Assembly (NCBI GenBank): GCA_010279815.1
Contig: QEOQ01000191.1
Coordinates: 1,046,846-1,110,845 of the forward strand
Direction: 5' to 3'
DNA length: 64,000 bases
Source of the DNA: Brachionus plicatilis
Lineage: Eukaryota > Rotifera > Eurotatoria > Ploima > Brachionidae
The notes beneath the pieces were generated by a model that saw only the letters and a list, made by a program, of their open reading frames with translations, ran no database searches and was not told where the DNA came from. Every line of letters starts with the position of its first letter. Positions within the stretch are counted from its first letter, which is position 1. A program made the translations under genes and the position numbers. This document shows positions 10,415 to 21,100 of this stretch, piece after piece.

Positions 10415-10779
10415 TGTTAGTCTAGGGAATTTGGCCTGAATACCTTCGATTAACTTCAGAGGAGATAGAGTGAAGACAAAGAACAAAATCGTGTTGAATA
10501 AACGTTTATTATTAATTTAAAGTAAATAGGAAAAATACAAGTTAAAAAGCTCCTCTTTTTTAAGAATTACAACTTCTATTTATATTCAGTAGTTGTAACT
10601 TAAAAAGGTCATTAATCATAAAGAATCTAAATAAAGATAAGTTGTGAATTAAATCGGTCATAAAGATTTATGACATATGATAAATGATTCATAAAAACAT
10701 AAAGATAAAATCTAGATAAGTTGTGAAAATTGATAAGGTTAATTTAAATAGTTGAAACGGTTATTTTCACACCGTAACA
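10415..10779 (-). repeat. 5' LTR of the Ty3/gypsy element
   Basis: It has the same length and, by eye, the same sequence as 3213-3577. It would contain the promoter for the element. The start of the untranslated leader lies at 10414-10311. Confidence 0.95.
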
Positions 10780-11616
10780 AACGTCTATTTAACCATTTTA
10801 CTGGTATTACGACAAACCAGTCCGAGGGCTTAAACAATTTATTGAAGCTGATTAACAACCGAACTGAGTTGCCACTTGACATTATCGCATTAAGTTTACA
10901 ACAATTATCTATTTATTATTCTAATGAAATAAAATATGGTTTTGGTAATCGAGGGGTGCATAGATTAAGACTAGAATACAAAGAAATGTGTTTTGTCGAC
11001 ACTAGATACATAAGTACTCGTGACACAATGGAACCAACTCAAATTATAAAATCATTGATTGTCAATAAAGATGAGCTGCTAAGAACTGCAGGCGTGAAGT
11101 TTACAACTGTCAGTGATAGTTCGGAAGCTAGTGATACAAACAGCGATGTTGATACTGAAACTGACAGTCAAGTTGAAACAAATGGCACTAATAGTGAAGT
11201 TGAAAGTCAGATCGAGATAATAAGTGAAATTAATTTGATATCTAATATTAATTCGTCTGTGTTAAAAACAAATTAATCTACGTTAAAGAACACTGAAACT
11301 CTGGAAGGGTCTTTAACAGAAGATGATGTATCCCAAGATGAGCTTATGACCAAGCCTTATGATTTAAAAAGTAATTATAATACAAAAATCGGTCGAGCAT
11401 TATGGATGGTAAATCATGATATGTATGGATGGTAAAATATCTCATTGTAATTTGTTCTCAATTTGTTCTAAAGTTTGTCTAGAAAATTGTATTGAGTGTG
11501 ACGCTTGTCTTTATTGGTACCATTTCGAATGTGTGAGTGTTTCAAGTTATCATAGAAGCGGTAAAAGCAAAAACTGGTCATGTAGTAAATATGGTCTTAG
11601 TTGTAAAACAGATTAA
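10780..11616 (+). pseudogene. MULE transposase, 3' part with PHD-like finger (broken)
   Basis: The frame resumes directly after the retroelement with FNHFTG and TTNQSEGLNNLLK, the usual C-terminal MULE motif. An acidic Ser/Asp/Glu-rich stretch follows at about 11110-11270. An in-frame stop at 11274-11276 is followed by further open sequence to a second stop near 11432. A shifted frame at 11416-11616 encodes a cysteine-rich PHD-like finger, with CIECDACLYWYHFEC and then NWSC. Either a small unrecognised intron or frame decay separates the two. This belongs to the same gene as 1758-3212. Confidence 0.82.
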
Positions 11617-11702
11617 AAACTGTATTAAATATTGTTTTATTCTCATTGACTATTCAAATTAAACTCATTAATTTTCAAAGATTCGATTATTCAATAAATT
11701 TA

Positions 11703-11867
11703 TTTAGTCTTTCCGCAAATTTTCCGCGTTTTGTCTGATTTTTTCCGTTTTTTTTTGTCTTGATCACTAAACAGCGGAAATCCCGCTTTTTAGGGTCATA
11801 ATTAGCAGATTTTTTTTAGCGGAATTTCCGTTTTCCGCGTTTTATTTTCCGCGTTTTAGGGACAACC
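11703..11867 (-). repeat. Right terminal inverted repeat of the MULE
   Basis: Its reverse complement starts GGTTGTCCCTAAAACGCGG and matches 1410-1570 throughout, with a few substitutions and single-base gaps. Confidence 0.9.
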
Positions 11868-12245
11868 TTTTTGTGAATATTTATTGTTTTTATTGATCGC
11901 TTTTTATAGCAACTTTTTGCTTTTTTTAAGGTTTTTTGACGTCATCAGCAAAAAGCGCGAATTTAACTCCAATTTTTTTAGTTGGTTTTTAATGTCGTTA
12001 ATGAAGATCGCAAATAATAGGGCGCTTAAGAAACCACTTTGGGGTATACCTGATTTAATCGGTTTTTTAGATGAGTCAAACTCATCATTAATATGAAATG
12101 CTCGCCGATCTAGTTAAGATCTTTTTCATTTTCCGATCATTACTGGGCACCTGTATTTATGGAGTTTTTGAAGTATATTGGCTTGTGGAATTGAATGGAA
12201 CGCTTTTTCAAAGTCGAATAAAACAATGATCAAATATAACTAAGT
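11868..12245 (-). mobile_element. LINE reverse transcriptase fragment, right half of the interrupted copy
   Basis: The minus strand encodes VLFDFEKAFHSIP, then GIPQSGFLSALLFAIFIND, then a frame change and ALFADDV. These are reverse transcriptase motifs A, B and C of a non-LTR element. The frame continues across the MULE at 1409 and downwards. The left copy of the MULE target duplication also belongs to this LINE. The LINE is truncated at about 12245, so only its 3' half was inserted or kept. Confidence 0.85.
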
Positions 12246-12954
12246 TTCAAAAGTACCAAATGTAAAGTTATGTACTTTTAAATCCTTTAGAAAAAGAGAT
12301 GAACGCTTTCCCTATCATCCGTTAGGATTGAAAAGGGACAAATTATTATTAACTTTGTATTCTATATTCCAAGGGAATGTAATTCTCAAAAATTATGAAA
12401 CTTAGTCTTCATGCTTTTTCGAACCTTTATTAACTTGAGGATATAGATTTAAAAAAAAACAATTTTAAAAATTAATTTTAGGAATGATTGATGTCCTTTA
12501 AAAAAATTCTAAATAATTTAAAATAAGAATTGGAATCGAAGAGATAGTTAAAGTTTTAACTTTCTACTTTGGTGGATTTTCACTGAGAAGAACAATCAAA
12601 GTAGAAAGAAAAGAAATCAAATTGGGAATCTCAATAGGAAGATTAGAGAATTTAGAAAATTTGCATATCAAATGGCTTAATTTGTTTGTTAAAAAAATGA
12701 ATTTTTTGGCGAAAATAAAAATATATTTGCTTTCATTTTATTTTGGTATTTTTAGTTATTTTTTCCAACATTAAAATGATAAAATTAAATTTTCTTCTCG
12801 AAATATTCAATTGTTTTGACAAATAATAAAAATTTTAATTACAAATTAGTTTTTTTGAAAAAATTTATTTCGTATTCTAAAAATATCTAGCTAAAATATT
12901 AATTAAATTTACTCTATAAAAATGATTGAATTTCTTATAAAATTTTAGTTTTAA
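12246..12954. other. Intergenic DNA upstream of the WD40 gene
   Basis: There is no gene here. A splice-acceptor-like ATAAAATTTTAG ends at 12948, six bases before the ATG at 12955, so this gene may have a 5' UTR intron or receive a spliced leader. No TATA box is convincing in such AT-rich DNA. Confidence 0.4.
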
Positions 12955-14169
12955 ATGTTTTTTAAATATATTTTTTCAATAATTGTTCTATTATTTTCGA
13001 GATGTTTATGTTGTGGTTATTTTAATGAACCATTTCTTCGAAATGAACAAAAAATAGAAGGAAAATTGATAAGATTCTTGAGCCAAAATTCAACAGTTAA
13101 CCTTGATCTTTACTCCCTTGCAAGATATGCCTTAATTCTCTTGCAAGATGGAAATTTAGCAAGTACAAATGGTCAAATTATCAATATTTGGAACTATACA
13201 AATGGAAAATTGTTGAAATCGTTTGTAGCTCATAACCTGACTATAGGATCATTACTTGTTTTATCTAATGGAGATTTGATCAGTATGTCATCAAATTTTA
13301 TTAAGATATGGAATTCAACTAGTTTTGTTTTAAAGAAAAGCATTTTTATCGGTGGTGGTTCAATATTGAAAAATCGGTACAAGAAGTATCTAAGTTCTTT
13401 AAGTAATGACTTTTTAGTAATTGGCTCAATTGATGGAATCGAAGTGTTTAATCCAACTAATGGAACACTAATTAGTAACTTTACAACTGATAGCATTTGT
13501 TGCACTGAATCAATGGCTACATTTGATGATTATTTATCAAATAAATTAATAGTTTTTAGTTTTTTAAACTTTACAATGTCATCATATTTTATTAAAATCT
13601 GGAATCCGATTCAAAATGTTTTTCAAGGACCATCACTAGAAAATAGCCGATTAAGAATAGGTGTTTTGGCTACATTTAACAATGAATATTTAGCTGGTGG
13701 ATGTTTACAAGCAGGAAGCTTATACATTTGGAGTTTATTTAATGGAAAATTAATAAATAAAATTAATGTTGGACCTGCAAATTCATTATTAATTTTTTTA
13801 CCAAACAGATTATTAGCTAGTTCCAGTAAATCCAATTTTATTGAGTTTGGTAGGTTTAAACGGGATATAAAAATTGTCGATCCTTTGAATAGATCACTAT
13901 TAGGTATAATAGAAATTTATGATGAGTGGATGGATTCATTAATTGTGCTCCCAAACGGTAATTTAGCAGGTGGCTCATTTAGCGGTATAGCATTCTGGAA
14001 ATTGGAGGGGCAAACGTTTATTAGTCTATCAAGTACTAAATTGTCAAGTACTAAATTGTCAAGATCATCAACCACTAGTGAATTGCCTAATCAAAGTGTC
14101 AATACATACTCTAAAAATTTTAAAGTTCATTTTTTTTTAATCCAAATTTATCTAATATTAAATATCTAG
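12955..14169 (+). CDS. Secreted WD40-like seven-repeat propeller protein
   Basis: This 404-residue single-exon gene begins with a clear signal peptide (hydrophobic residues 2-20, then Cys-Cys). It then has seven repeats, each ending in a strand such as INIWN, IKIWN, IEVFN, IKIWN, LYIWS, IKIVD or IAFWK. Seven such blades are the size of a closed beta-propeller. Phrases such as LVLSNGDL and IVLPNGNL recur between blades. The chain has about nine N-x-S/T sequons, fitting passage through the secretory pathway. The C-terminus is a Ser/Thr stalk containing a repeated SSTKL unit, ending in a hydrophobic run (FFLIQIYLILNI), as in a GPI-anchor signal or membrane anchor. Function is unknown; most WD40 proteins are intracellular, so an extracellular one is unusual. 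An AATAAA signal lies at 14181-14186, just after the stop. Confidence 0.82.
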   Translation: MFFKYIFSIIVLLFSRCLCCGYFNEPFLRNEQKIEGKLIRFLSQNSTVNLDLYSLARYALILLQDGNLASTNGQIINIWNYTNGKLLKSFVAHNLTIGSLLVLSNGDLISMSSNFIKIWNSTSFVLKKSIFIGGGSILKNRYKKYLSSLSNDFLVIGSIDGIEVFNPTNGTLISNFTTDSICCTESMATFDDYLSNKLIVFSFLNFTMSSYFIKIWNPIQNVFQGPSLENSRLRIGVLATFNNEYLAGGCLQAGSLYIWSLFNGKLINKINVGPANSLLIFLPNRLLASSSKSNFIEFGRFKRDIKIVDPLNRSLLGIIEIYDEWMDSLIVLPNGNLAGGSFSGIAFWKLEGQTFISLSSTKLSSTKLSRSSTTSELPNQSVNTYSKNFKVHFFLIQIYLILNI

Positions 14170-14218
14170 ATTTTTTTTTAAATAAATATATTGATTTAAA
14201 ACGATGGTATATTAAATC

Positions 14219-14321
14219 CAGACTTGTACAAAAGTCACGAAAAAAAGTCTCAAAAAGTCATTAAAAAATCAAAGTCTTGACTTTGACTTGACTTAAGACT
14301 TGTGACTTTTAAACAACTCTG
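14219..14321. mobile_element. hAT-type MITE, 103 bp
   Basis: The ends are CAGACTTGTACAAAAGTCAC and, on the other strand, CAGAGTTGTTTAAAAGTCAC. A perfect 8-bp duplication ATTAAATC flanks it (14211-14218 and 14322-14329). CAG-type ends with an 8-bp duplication are the hallmark of hAT elements. It is related to 24700-24993. Confidence 0.82.
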
Positions 14322-14404
14322 ATTAAATCATAGAAAGAATATTCATTGAAAAAATTTGAAAGAAAACAAATTTCATATAGCGTAATTGCTCGATTTTAGT
14401 AAAA

Positions 14405-14505
14405 TGTCACTATAGTTGGGTATTCGGCTATAGTGACATGTCTCTAAGAATCGAACACTGGTTTTCATTTTGACCTTTTTCGACTAATGCGACATGTCAC
14501 TATAG
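14405..14505. repeat. Three copies of TGTCACTATAG, two as a hairpin
   Basis: TGTCACTATAG at 14405-14415 faces its exact complement CTATAGTGACA at 14428-14438 across a 12-base loop. A third direct copy lies at 14495-14505. Origin unknown; it may be the end of a degenerate transposon. Confidence 0.5.
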
Positions 14506-15217
14506 TCAAAAAAATTTTATAATATCGTTTAAAAATTGTAAATTATGATTAAAAATGTTTAGTTTTGATAGATTTGTTTTTTTTTTAATAAATATAACAA
14601 CATAAATTAATATATTTGGATAATAATCCGTCTTTGTAATATACAAAAACGGCCACAAAAATATTGTTAAAAGGGTTATAAATTGTATTGTATATTATAA
14701 GGGTGGATTATATAAACCAATTTTTTTTTTCAATAAATATATTATAAAATTTTAATTCATATGGATTTTTATCTGCTGATTCAGAAAAATATTAATATTG
14801 AACTTTATTTATTTAAAATTAGAAAATAAAATAAGTTAAAATTAAACTTTATTTACAGCGGTTCTAATAAAAACGTAGCGCCAATGATCCGACCGGCCAA
14901 CGGTAACTATGGCATCCTAACACGTCCGACCAGTCCGACCCGTTTATTTATTATTTATCAAATATTAAAGAAAATTACTTTATTTTTTTCATATGAGGAT
15001 TTCATAATGGGAGCTTATTATCCAAAATGAGTCTATCATTTTGAAATCTTAAAGAAAAATATTGCCCAACTAGGAAATTCTCAGGTGAAAAAAGTAAGCT
15101 TTTTTTTTAATTTATAATAATTAATGAATATCTTAAATAAAATTGTATAAAATATTGAACGCCTGGGTCGTCCGGCAATATCTGACGGTGTGGACGGCTT
15201 CTTTTTGGTTCTTTTTA

Positions 15218-15815
15218 GGTCTCTATGGTTCTTTATTCTTTCTTTACATAAGTTTTTCGGTTCTTTTTCCTTTTTTTAAAAAGAACCGTTCAGGTTCTTT
15301 GTGGTTCTTTATGGTTCTTTATGGTTCTTTATGGTTCTTTTTGGTTCTTTATGGTTATTGGAGGGTAAAATGGCAAAGGTGAACGGGGTCCGGGCGGAGC
15401 CCTGGTTTAGGGTTTCGGGTAATACGATGAAAAGCGCCTTTTTAAAAAAAAACCAAGTTGACATCGTGAAATTTCATACAAAACTTCTAATAAAAAAAAT
15501 TGAAAAATTTTATAATTTTTGTTCTAAAAGTCAATAACTTGTTCTGTAAATGAAACAAAGTGAAACAACTGTTGTTTCACCTAGTGCAGAAGTCTGCAAA
15601 ATCTATGCAAATAAACCCCGCTCCATTTTTAATACTTTTAAATAGGGTGAAATTTTGCAGAATTCGCACAGATTTTGCAGACTTCCAAAAAGAACTACAA
15701 AGAACCATAAAGAACCATAAAGAACCAAAAGGGTTCTTTTCAAAAAAGGGAAAAAGAACCGAAGAACTTAGGTAAAGAAAGAATAAAGAACTATAAAGAA
15801 CCTAAAAGAACCAAA
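15218..15815. repeat. Large inverted repeat built from GGTTCTTT units
   Basis: The left arm (about 15218-15350) and the reverse complement of the right arm (about 15685-15815) align well. Both share a TTATTCTTTCTTTAC block, a TTCGGTTCTTTTTCC block and then tandem GGTTCTTTAT units of about 10 bp. About 330 bases of single-copy spacer separate the arms. More repeat units run outward to 15195 and 15900. It looks like a foldback element or an inverted minisatellite. Open frames across it are by-products of the repeat. Confidence 0.7.
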
Positions 15816-15900
15816 GGGGTTCTTTTTAAAAAAGGGAAAAAGAACCGAAGATCTTAGCTTTAAAAAGTAATAAGAACCAAAAAGAACTAAAAAGAACCAT

Positions 15901-17305
15901 TAATATTCAATTAGAAAATTAAAAAATATGCAAAATTTCTTATTCAAATAGAGCGATACTGAAGTTTTGTTCCCTTTTTTAAGAGCACCTTAAAGAACCA
16001 ACAATTTCATCGAAATTCAGCGATGAAAATTAGAATATTTCATCGGAAATAATCGATGAAAAAATACTCTAATACATTATAATTTTTTTAATTTTTCAGA
16101 TTATTTTTAAGAAGACAATAATAAGCAGAAGTTTTAAAAGCATAAGTTTTTTTTTCCAAAGTTTTTCAAAGTTTATCTGCACTTTTGATTCATTAAAGAC
16201 ATTAATTCACTTTTTCTCAATTGAAAAAAATTAATTTTTTACTTTTAAGTAAATCATTAGCTTTAGAATTGTGCTTTATTGTCTTTTAACTAGACTAAAG
16301 ACAGCTTGAGTTAATTTTTGAATCAAAGAATATTCGATATTTCAGCTTCATATTTTTTGGCTAGTAGAGTGTGAAATTCTTCTAAACTGACTGAATTTAT
16401 AATTTTCTTACTGTTATCCTCATTTTAAAAGTATTTTACGATTTATTCCCTTAAATATCAAAATTTATCTTTTGTAAAGTTTATCTAAAAAAAATTAAAA
16501 ATTTATTTTTTGATTTTGAAACGAAATAAAAAATTATTGATATTTAAAATAAAAAAAAAATAAACGTAAATTTTTTTTATATTTTGATTTTTTTGTTTGG
16601 CTCAAATAAAATCCGTCTTGGCCGTTAACGTAGTTTTTTTAATTTTGGACTAACAAGAGTTAAAAGTTGTTAGATCAAATTTAAATAACAAGAGAAGAAG
16701 GGATGGCCTGTTGTTGACATAAGCCAATTAAAGAAAAAGGAAAGTCGAAATCGATATCTATTAAGCACAAAACTCTACAACGAACCAATAATATATCACA
16801 ATAAATTCAATTAGTTCATAAACTTTTTCTTGGTTTTAATCCAAAAAAATCATTCATAATTGATGAGATAATTAAAGAATGAAACAAAAATGAAAATCTA
16901 AAGTATTTCATGATTGGGTCATTTCTGAATGTTTTGAAGAGAATACAATGAAAATTTTCTAGTTTTAATCCAAAATCATTTTTCATCTATAAAAAATGAG
17001 ATGATTCATAGATGAATCATCCATGAAGTCATCGTTTTTAGCTTGACTGGGTTATAAAGAATTTTAAAAGCAAATTCATATATTAGAATATATTTAAATG
17101 CAACATAGTGACTAAGAATTCAAAGTTATTGATCATGATTTCGCAAAGTGTGAGGGTAAATACATAGATCATTGAGCTTAAATTTATTAATCGAGATATC
17201 TAATCATTCTCAAAAACTTAATGTTTATTTTTTCAGGTCGTTTTTCTTTTTTTTAACAAATTCATTTTAGAATTTAAAATTTAACTTTAATCTAATTTAA
17301 CATTT
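15901..17305. other. AT-rich DNA between the foldback repeat and the RPB2 upstream region
   Basis: No gene is seen. Small hairpins are present (for example TTTCATCG facing CGATGAAA at 16035-16065). A loosely repeated phrase, TTTTAATCCAAAA with TCATT nearby, occurs at about 16835 and 16962. Confidence 0.4.
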
Positions 17306-17500
17306 TTGTTCAAATTAACTTTTGTTTTCAAAAATATTTTTCATGTGGCTGAAAGTAAGGAAAAAGTTTCCATTCCAACCGGCCAAGGCTTTGCCAAACA
17401 ATATTTTAATCAGGTTACGACAAATTCAAATCAACAGCATAAACTAACTCGAGTAAACAACAAAACACCAGCAAATACAACCAATCCCACAAGCATGTGA
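17306..17500 (+). CDS. Possible small coding region, Asn/Thr/Gln-rich
   Basis: The part from about 17343 is visibly richer in G+C than its surroundings. It stays open to a TGA at 17498-17500, reading VAESKEKVSIPTGQGFAKQY followed by an Asn/Thr/Gln-rich tail. It could be the last exon of an unseen gene, since TTTTTTCAG ends nearby at about 17236, or chance. No family is recognised. Confidence 0.25.
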   Translation: MFKLTFVFKNIFHVAESKEKVSIPTGQGFAKQYFNQVTTNSNQQHKLTRVNNKTPANTTNPTSM

Positions 17501-17593
17501 AATAGAACACGGAAGCAACTTTTTTTTTGAGTATACTGCTATAGCAAGATATCTACGCATGTCAGGCTCCGTGAGAGGCCATCGGTCACTTTC

Positions 17594-17757
<164 letters not shown>

Positions 17758-18114
17758 CTAAGATATTAAATTTATGCGTGGTGTTTTATCTGAATTTTAC
17801 TAATCTTTTATTCTTAATTTACTGTTTGATTTTATTTTTAAGTACTGATCATTTAATAAATCCCATTTTTAAATTAAAAAAAAAAATAAAATCTCAGCGA
17901 ACATAACTTTTGATTAAATTTCAACATTGCAAAATTAAAAAAAAAAGAAACAAAAAAAATAAAACGCGCAAATGCAAAATTCAAATTTTGTTCAGCATAA
18001 ATATCCAGATGATGAGTGTATAAATGGAAAAATAAAAATTACTTAATAATAAAATAAATAAAATTTGAAAAAAAAAAATTTCTCTCAACTTATTTTCAAA
18101 AGAGAAATTCAAAA

Positions 18115-21100
18115 ATGATGTCTGAAGATGATATGATGGCCTATGACATGGGCGGTGGCATGGGCCTGGACTCGGGCGAAATCGACCCAGGCCTATGGCA
18201 AGAAGCCTGTTGGCTGGTTATATCTTCCTTTTTCAACGAAAAAGGCCTAGTGCGTCAACAGCTTGACTCCTTTGACGACTTCATTCAAATTTCGATTCAG
18301 CGCATAATTGAAGAAACGCCCGAGGTCGAGCTCCAGGCCGAAGCTCAGCACACCAGCGACGACTCAGACAATGCTCCCAAATATTTTCTTAAGTTCGACC
18401 AGGTCTATCTGTCCAAGCCGACCCATTGGGAAAAAAATGATGTGCGGAACGAAAAGTTCGGCCCCAACGAAGCTCGACTGCGCAATCTGACTTATGCAGC
18501 GCCCCTCTGCGTAGACATCACACAGCGAACGGTGCGCTACAGTGGCAAAAGCTCAACAGAAAACACCATGGTATACAAACAGGTTCCGATAGGAAAAATT
18601 CCAATCATGCTCAAGTCTTACTACTGCCTATTGCACGACTTGGAGGACCGGGACTTGGCCGAGTTCGGCGAGTGTCCTCTGGACCCGGGCGGATATTTCA
18701 TCATAAACGGATCGGAAAAGGTGCTCATCGGCCAAGAACGAATGGCCACCAACACTGTCTACGTGTTCTCGATGAAAGACCACAAGTACGCGTACCGGTG
18801 CGAGATAAGATCGCTGCTGGAGAACTCAAGTCGGCCCACGAGCGCTCTTTTTGTCAACCTGATGGCCAGAGGAAGTCAATCGAGTAGAAAGAGCGCCGTG
18901 GGCCAACTAATAGTGGCCATCATTCCTTACATCAAGGAGGAAATTCCGATCATAGTGGTGTTCCGGGCGCTCGGCTTCGAGTCCGACCGCGACATCCTCG
19001 AGCATGTGGTCTACGATTTCGAGGACCAGGAGATGATGGAGAAAATAAAGCCGTCTTTGGACGAGGCCTTTGTCATCCAGGACAGAAATGTGGCGCTGAG
19101 CTTCATAGGCACTAGGGGCGCCCGTCCCGGTGTCACCAAAGAAAAGCGTATTAAGTACGCGAAGGAAATTTTGCAAAAAGAAATGTTGCCCCATGTGGGC
19201 ATCAGCGATTTTTGCGAGTCAAAAAAAGCCTATTTTCTCGGCTACATGGTCCATCGGTTGCTGCTGGCGGCGCTGGGCCGACGCGAGCTCGACGACCGCG
19301 ATCACATCGGCAACAAGCGGCTCGACCTGGCCGGTCCGCTTCTTTCCCTCCTCTTCCGGGGCCTCTTCCGCACTCTCATCAAACAAATGAAGTCCTATGC
19401 CCAGTACTACTTGGACAAAGGTCAAACGTTCAATGTGGAAGTGTCGATCAAGCCGCTGATCATAACCGACGGCCTCAAGTACTCGCTGGCGACCGGCAAC
19501 TGGGGCGATCAGAAGAAAGCGCATCAGGCGCGCGCCGGCGTCTCCCAAGTGCTCAACAGACTCACGTACGCGTCCACTTTGTCTCATTTGCGTCGTGTGA
19601 ACTCGCCGATTGGCCGCGACGGCAAATTGGCCAAGCCGCGCCAGCTACATAACACCCAGTGGGGCGTTATTTGTCCGGCCGAGACGCCCGAGGGCCACGC
19701 CGTCGGCCTGGTCAAAAATTTGGCCCTCATGTCCTACATTTCGGTTGGCTCGCAGGTAAATCCCATACTGGAGTTTTTGGAAGAGTGGAGCATGGAGAAT
19801 TTGGAGGAGATCGCGCCGTCCACCATTCACGACGCGTCCAAAGTGTTCGTGAACGGCTGCTGGGTCGGCATACACAGAGACCCGGACCATTTGGTGGCCA
19901 CTTTGAAGAAGCTGCGCCGCGACATGGACATCATTGTGTCCGAGGTGTCCATAATCAGGGAGATCAGAGAAAGAGAGATCAGAATTTACACGGACGCTGG
20001 CCGCATCTGTCGACCGCTCTTGATTGTCGAAGAGCAGAAGCTTTTGCTCAAGAACAAGCACATTAATCAGCTGAAGGAGAATGAGAACGGCCTCAAGCCC
20101 TATAAATGGAAGGATTTGATTGCCGATGGCGTGGTCGAGTATGTGGACACGCTGGAAGAAGAGACGTGCATGATTGCCATGACGCCTGAAGATCTGCAGC
20201 AGACAGAATACTGTTCCACTTATACTCACTGCGAAATTCACCCGTCAATGATCCTGGGCGTTTGCGCCAGCATAATTCCATTTCCGGACCACAACCAGTC
20301 GCCGCGTAACACATACCAAAGCGCCATGGGCAAACAAGCCATGGGCGTATACATAACCAACTACCACATTCGCATGGACACACTCGCCCACGTCTTATTC
20401 TATCCGCAAAAACCGCTGGCGACCACGCGCTCCATGCAGTTCCTGCGATTCAGCGAGCTTCCGGCGGGCATAAACGCCATTGTGGCCATCCTCTCCTACA
20501 CCGGCTACAACCAAGAGGACTCCATCATCCTAAACTGGAGCTCGGTCGATCGCGGTTTCTTCAGGTCGGCCTTTTGGCGCTCGTACCGCGACTCCGAGTC
20601 CAAGCGCAACTACGACCAAGTGGAAACGTTCGAAAAGCCCGAGAGAAGCACCTGCTCGGGCATGAGAAACGCCATCTACGAAAAGCTGGAGGACGACGGC
20701 ATCATAGCGCCGGGCACGCGCGTCAGCGGCGATGACGTCATCATTGGCAAGACCCTGACCCTGCCCGAGAACGAAGACGAGCTCGGCAACCCGGCCGCCG
20801 TCAAAAAGTTCACCAAAAAGGACGCGAGCACCTTTTTGCGCGCGTCCGAGACCGGCATCATCGACCAAGTGCTTGTGAGCGTGAGCAACGAAGGATACAA
20901 ATTTGTCAAAGTTAAAGTAAGAACTGTGAAGACGCCGCAGATCGGAGACAAGTTTGCGTCGCGTCACGGCCAAAAGGGCACCTGCGGCATGCTCTACAAG
21001 ATGGAGGACATGCCGTTCTCGTGCAAGGGCATCACGCCCGACCTGGTCATCAACCCGCACGCCATCCCGTCCCGTATGACCGTGGGCCACTTGATCGAGT

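Larger units (their letters stand above)
3213..10779 (-). mobile_element. Ty3/gypsy LTR retrotransposon with chromodomain and envelope-like region
   Basis: The element is 7,567 bp, on the minus strand. Two 365-bp LTRs begin TGTTA and end TAACA and look identical by eye. The flanking duplication is AACG (3209-3212 and 10780-10783), or five bases AAACG if the last LTR base is shared. In element orientation the order is: 5' LTR (10415-10779), primer-binding site, gag-protease-RT-RNase H and the start of integrase (10310-6684), integrase core-chromodomain-envelope-like frame (6541-3818), purine tract, 3' LTR (3213-3577). LTR identity points to a recent insertion, but the integrase N-terminal region has two frame changes. 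It inserted into a MULE transposase gene. Confidence 0.93.
1410..11867 (+). mobile_element. MULE (Mutator-like) DNA transposon, interrupted by an LTR retroelement
   Basis: The element is bounded by long inverted repeats (1410-1570 and 11703-11867) and flanked by the 8-bp duplication TTTTTGTG. Without the retroelement at 3213-10779 it would be about 2.9 kb, a normal length for an autonomous MULE. It carries one plus-strand, intron-containing transposase gene with a DDE-type core and a C-terminal PHD-like zinc finger. The gene has frame breaks besides the insertion. The target was an older LINE, whose two halves flank it. Confidence 0.88.

Noticed and set aside
15143..15775. Three overlapping short open frames
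   Set aside because: They are made by the GGTTCTTT repeats and their inverted copy; the protein sequence simply repeats the unit.
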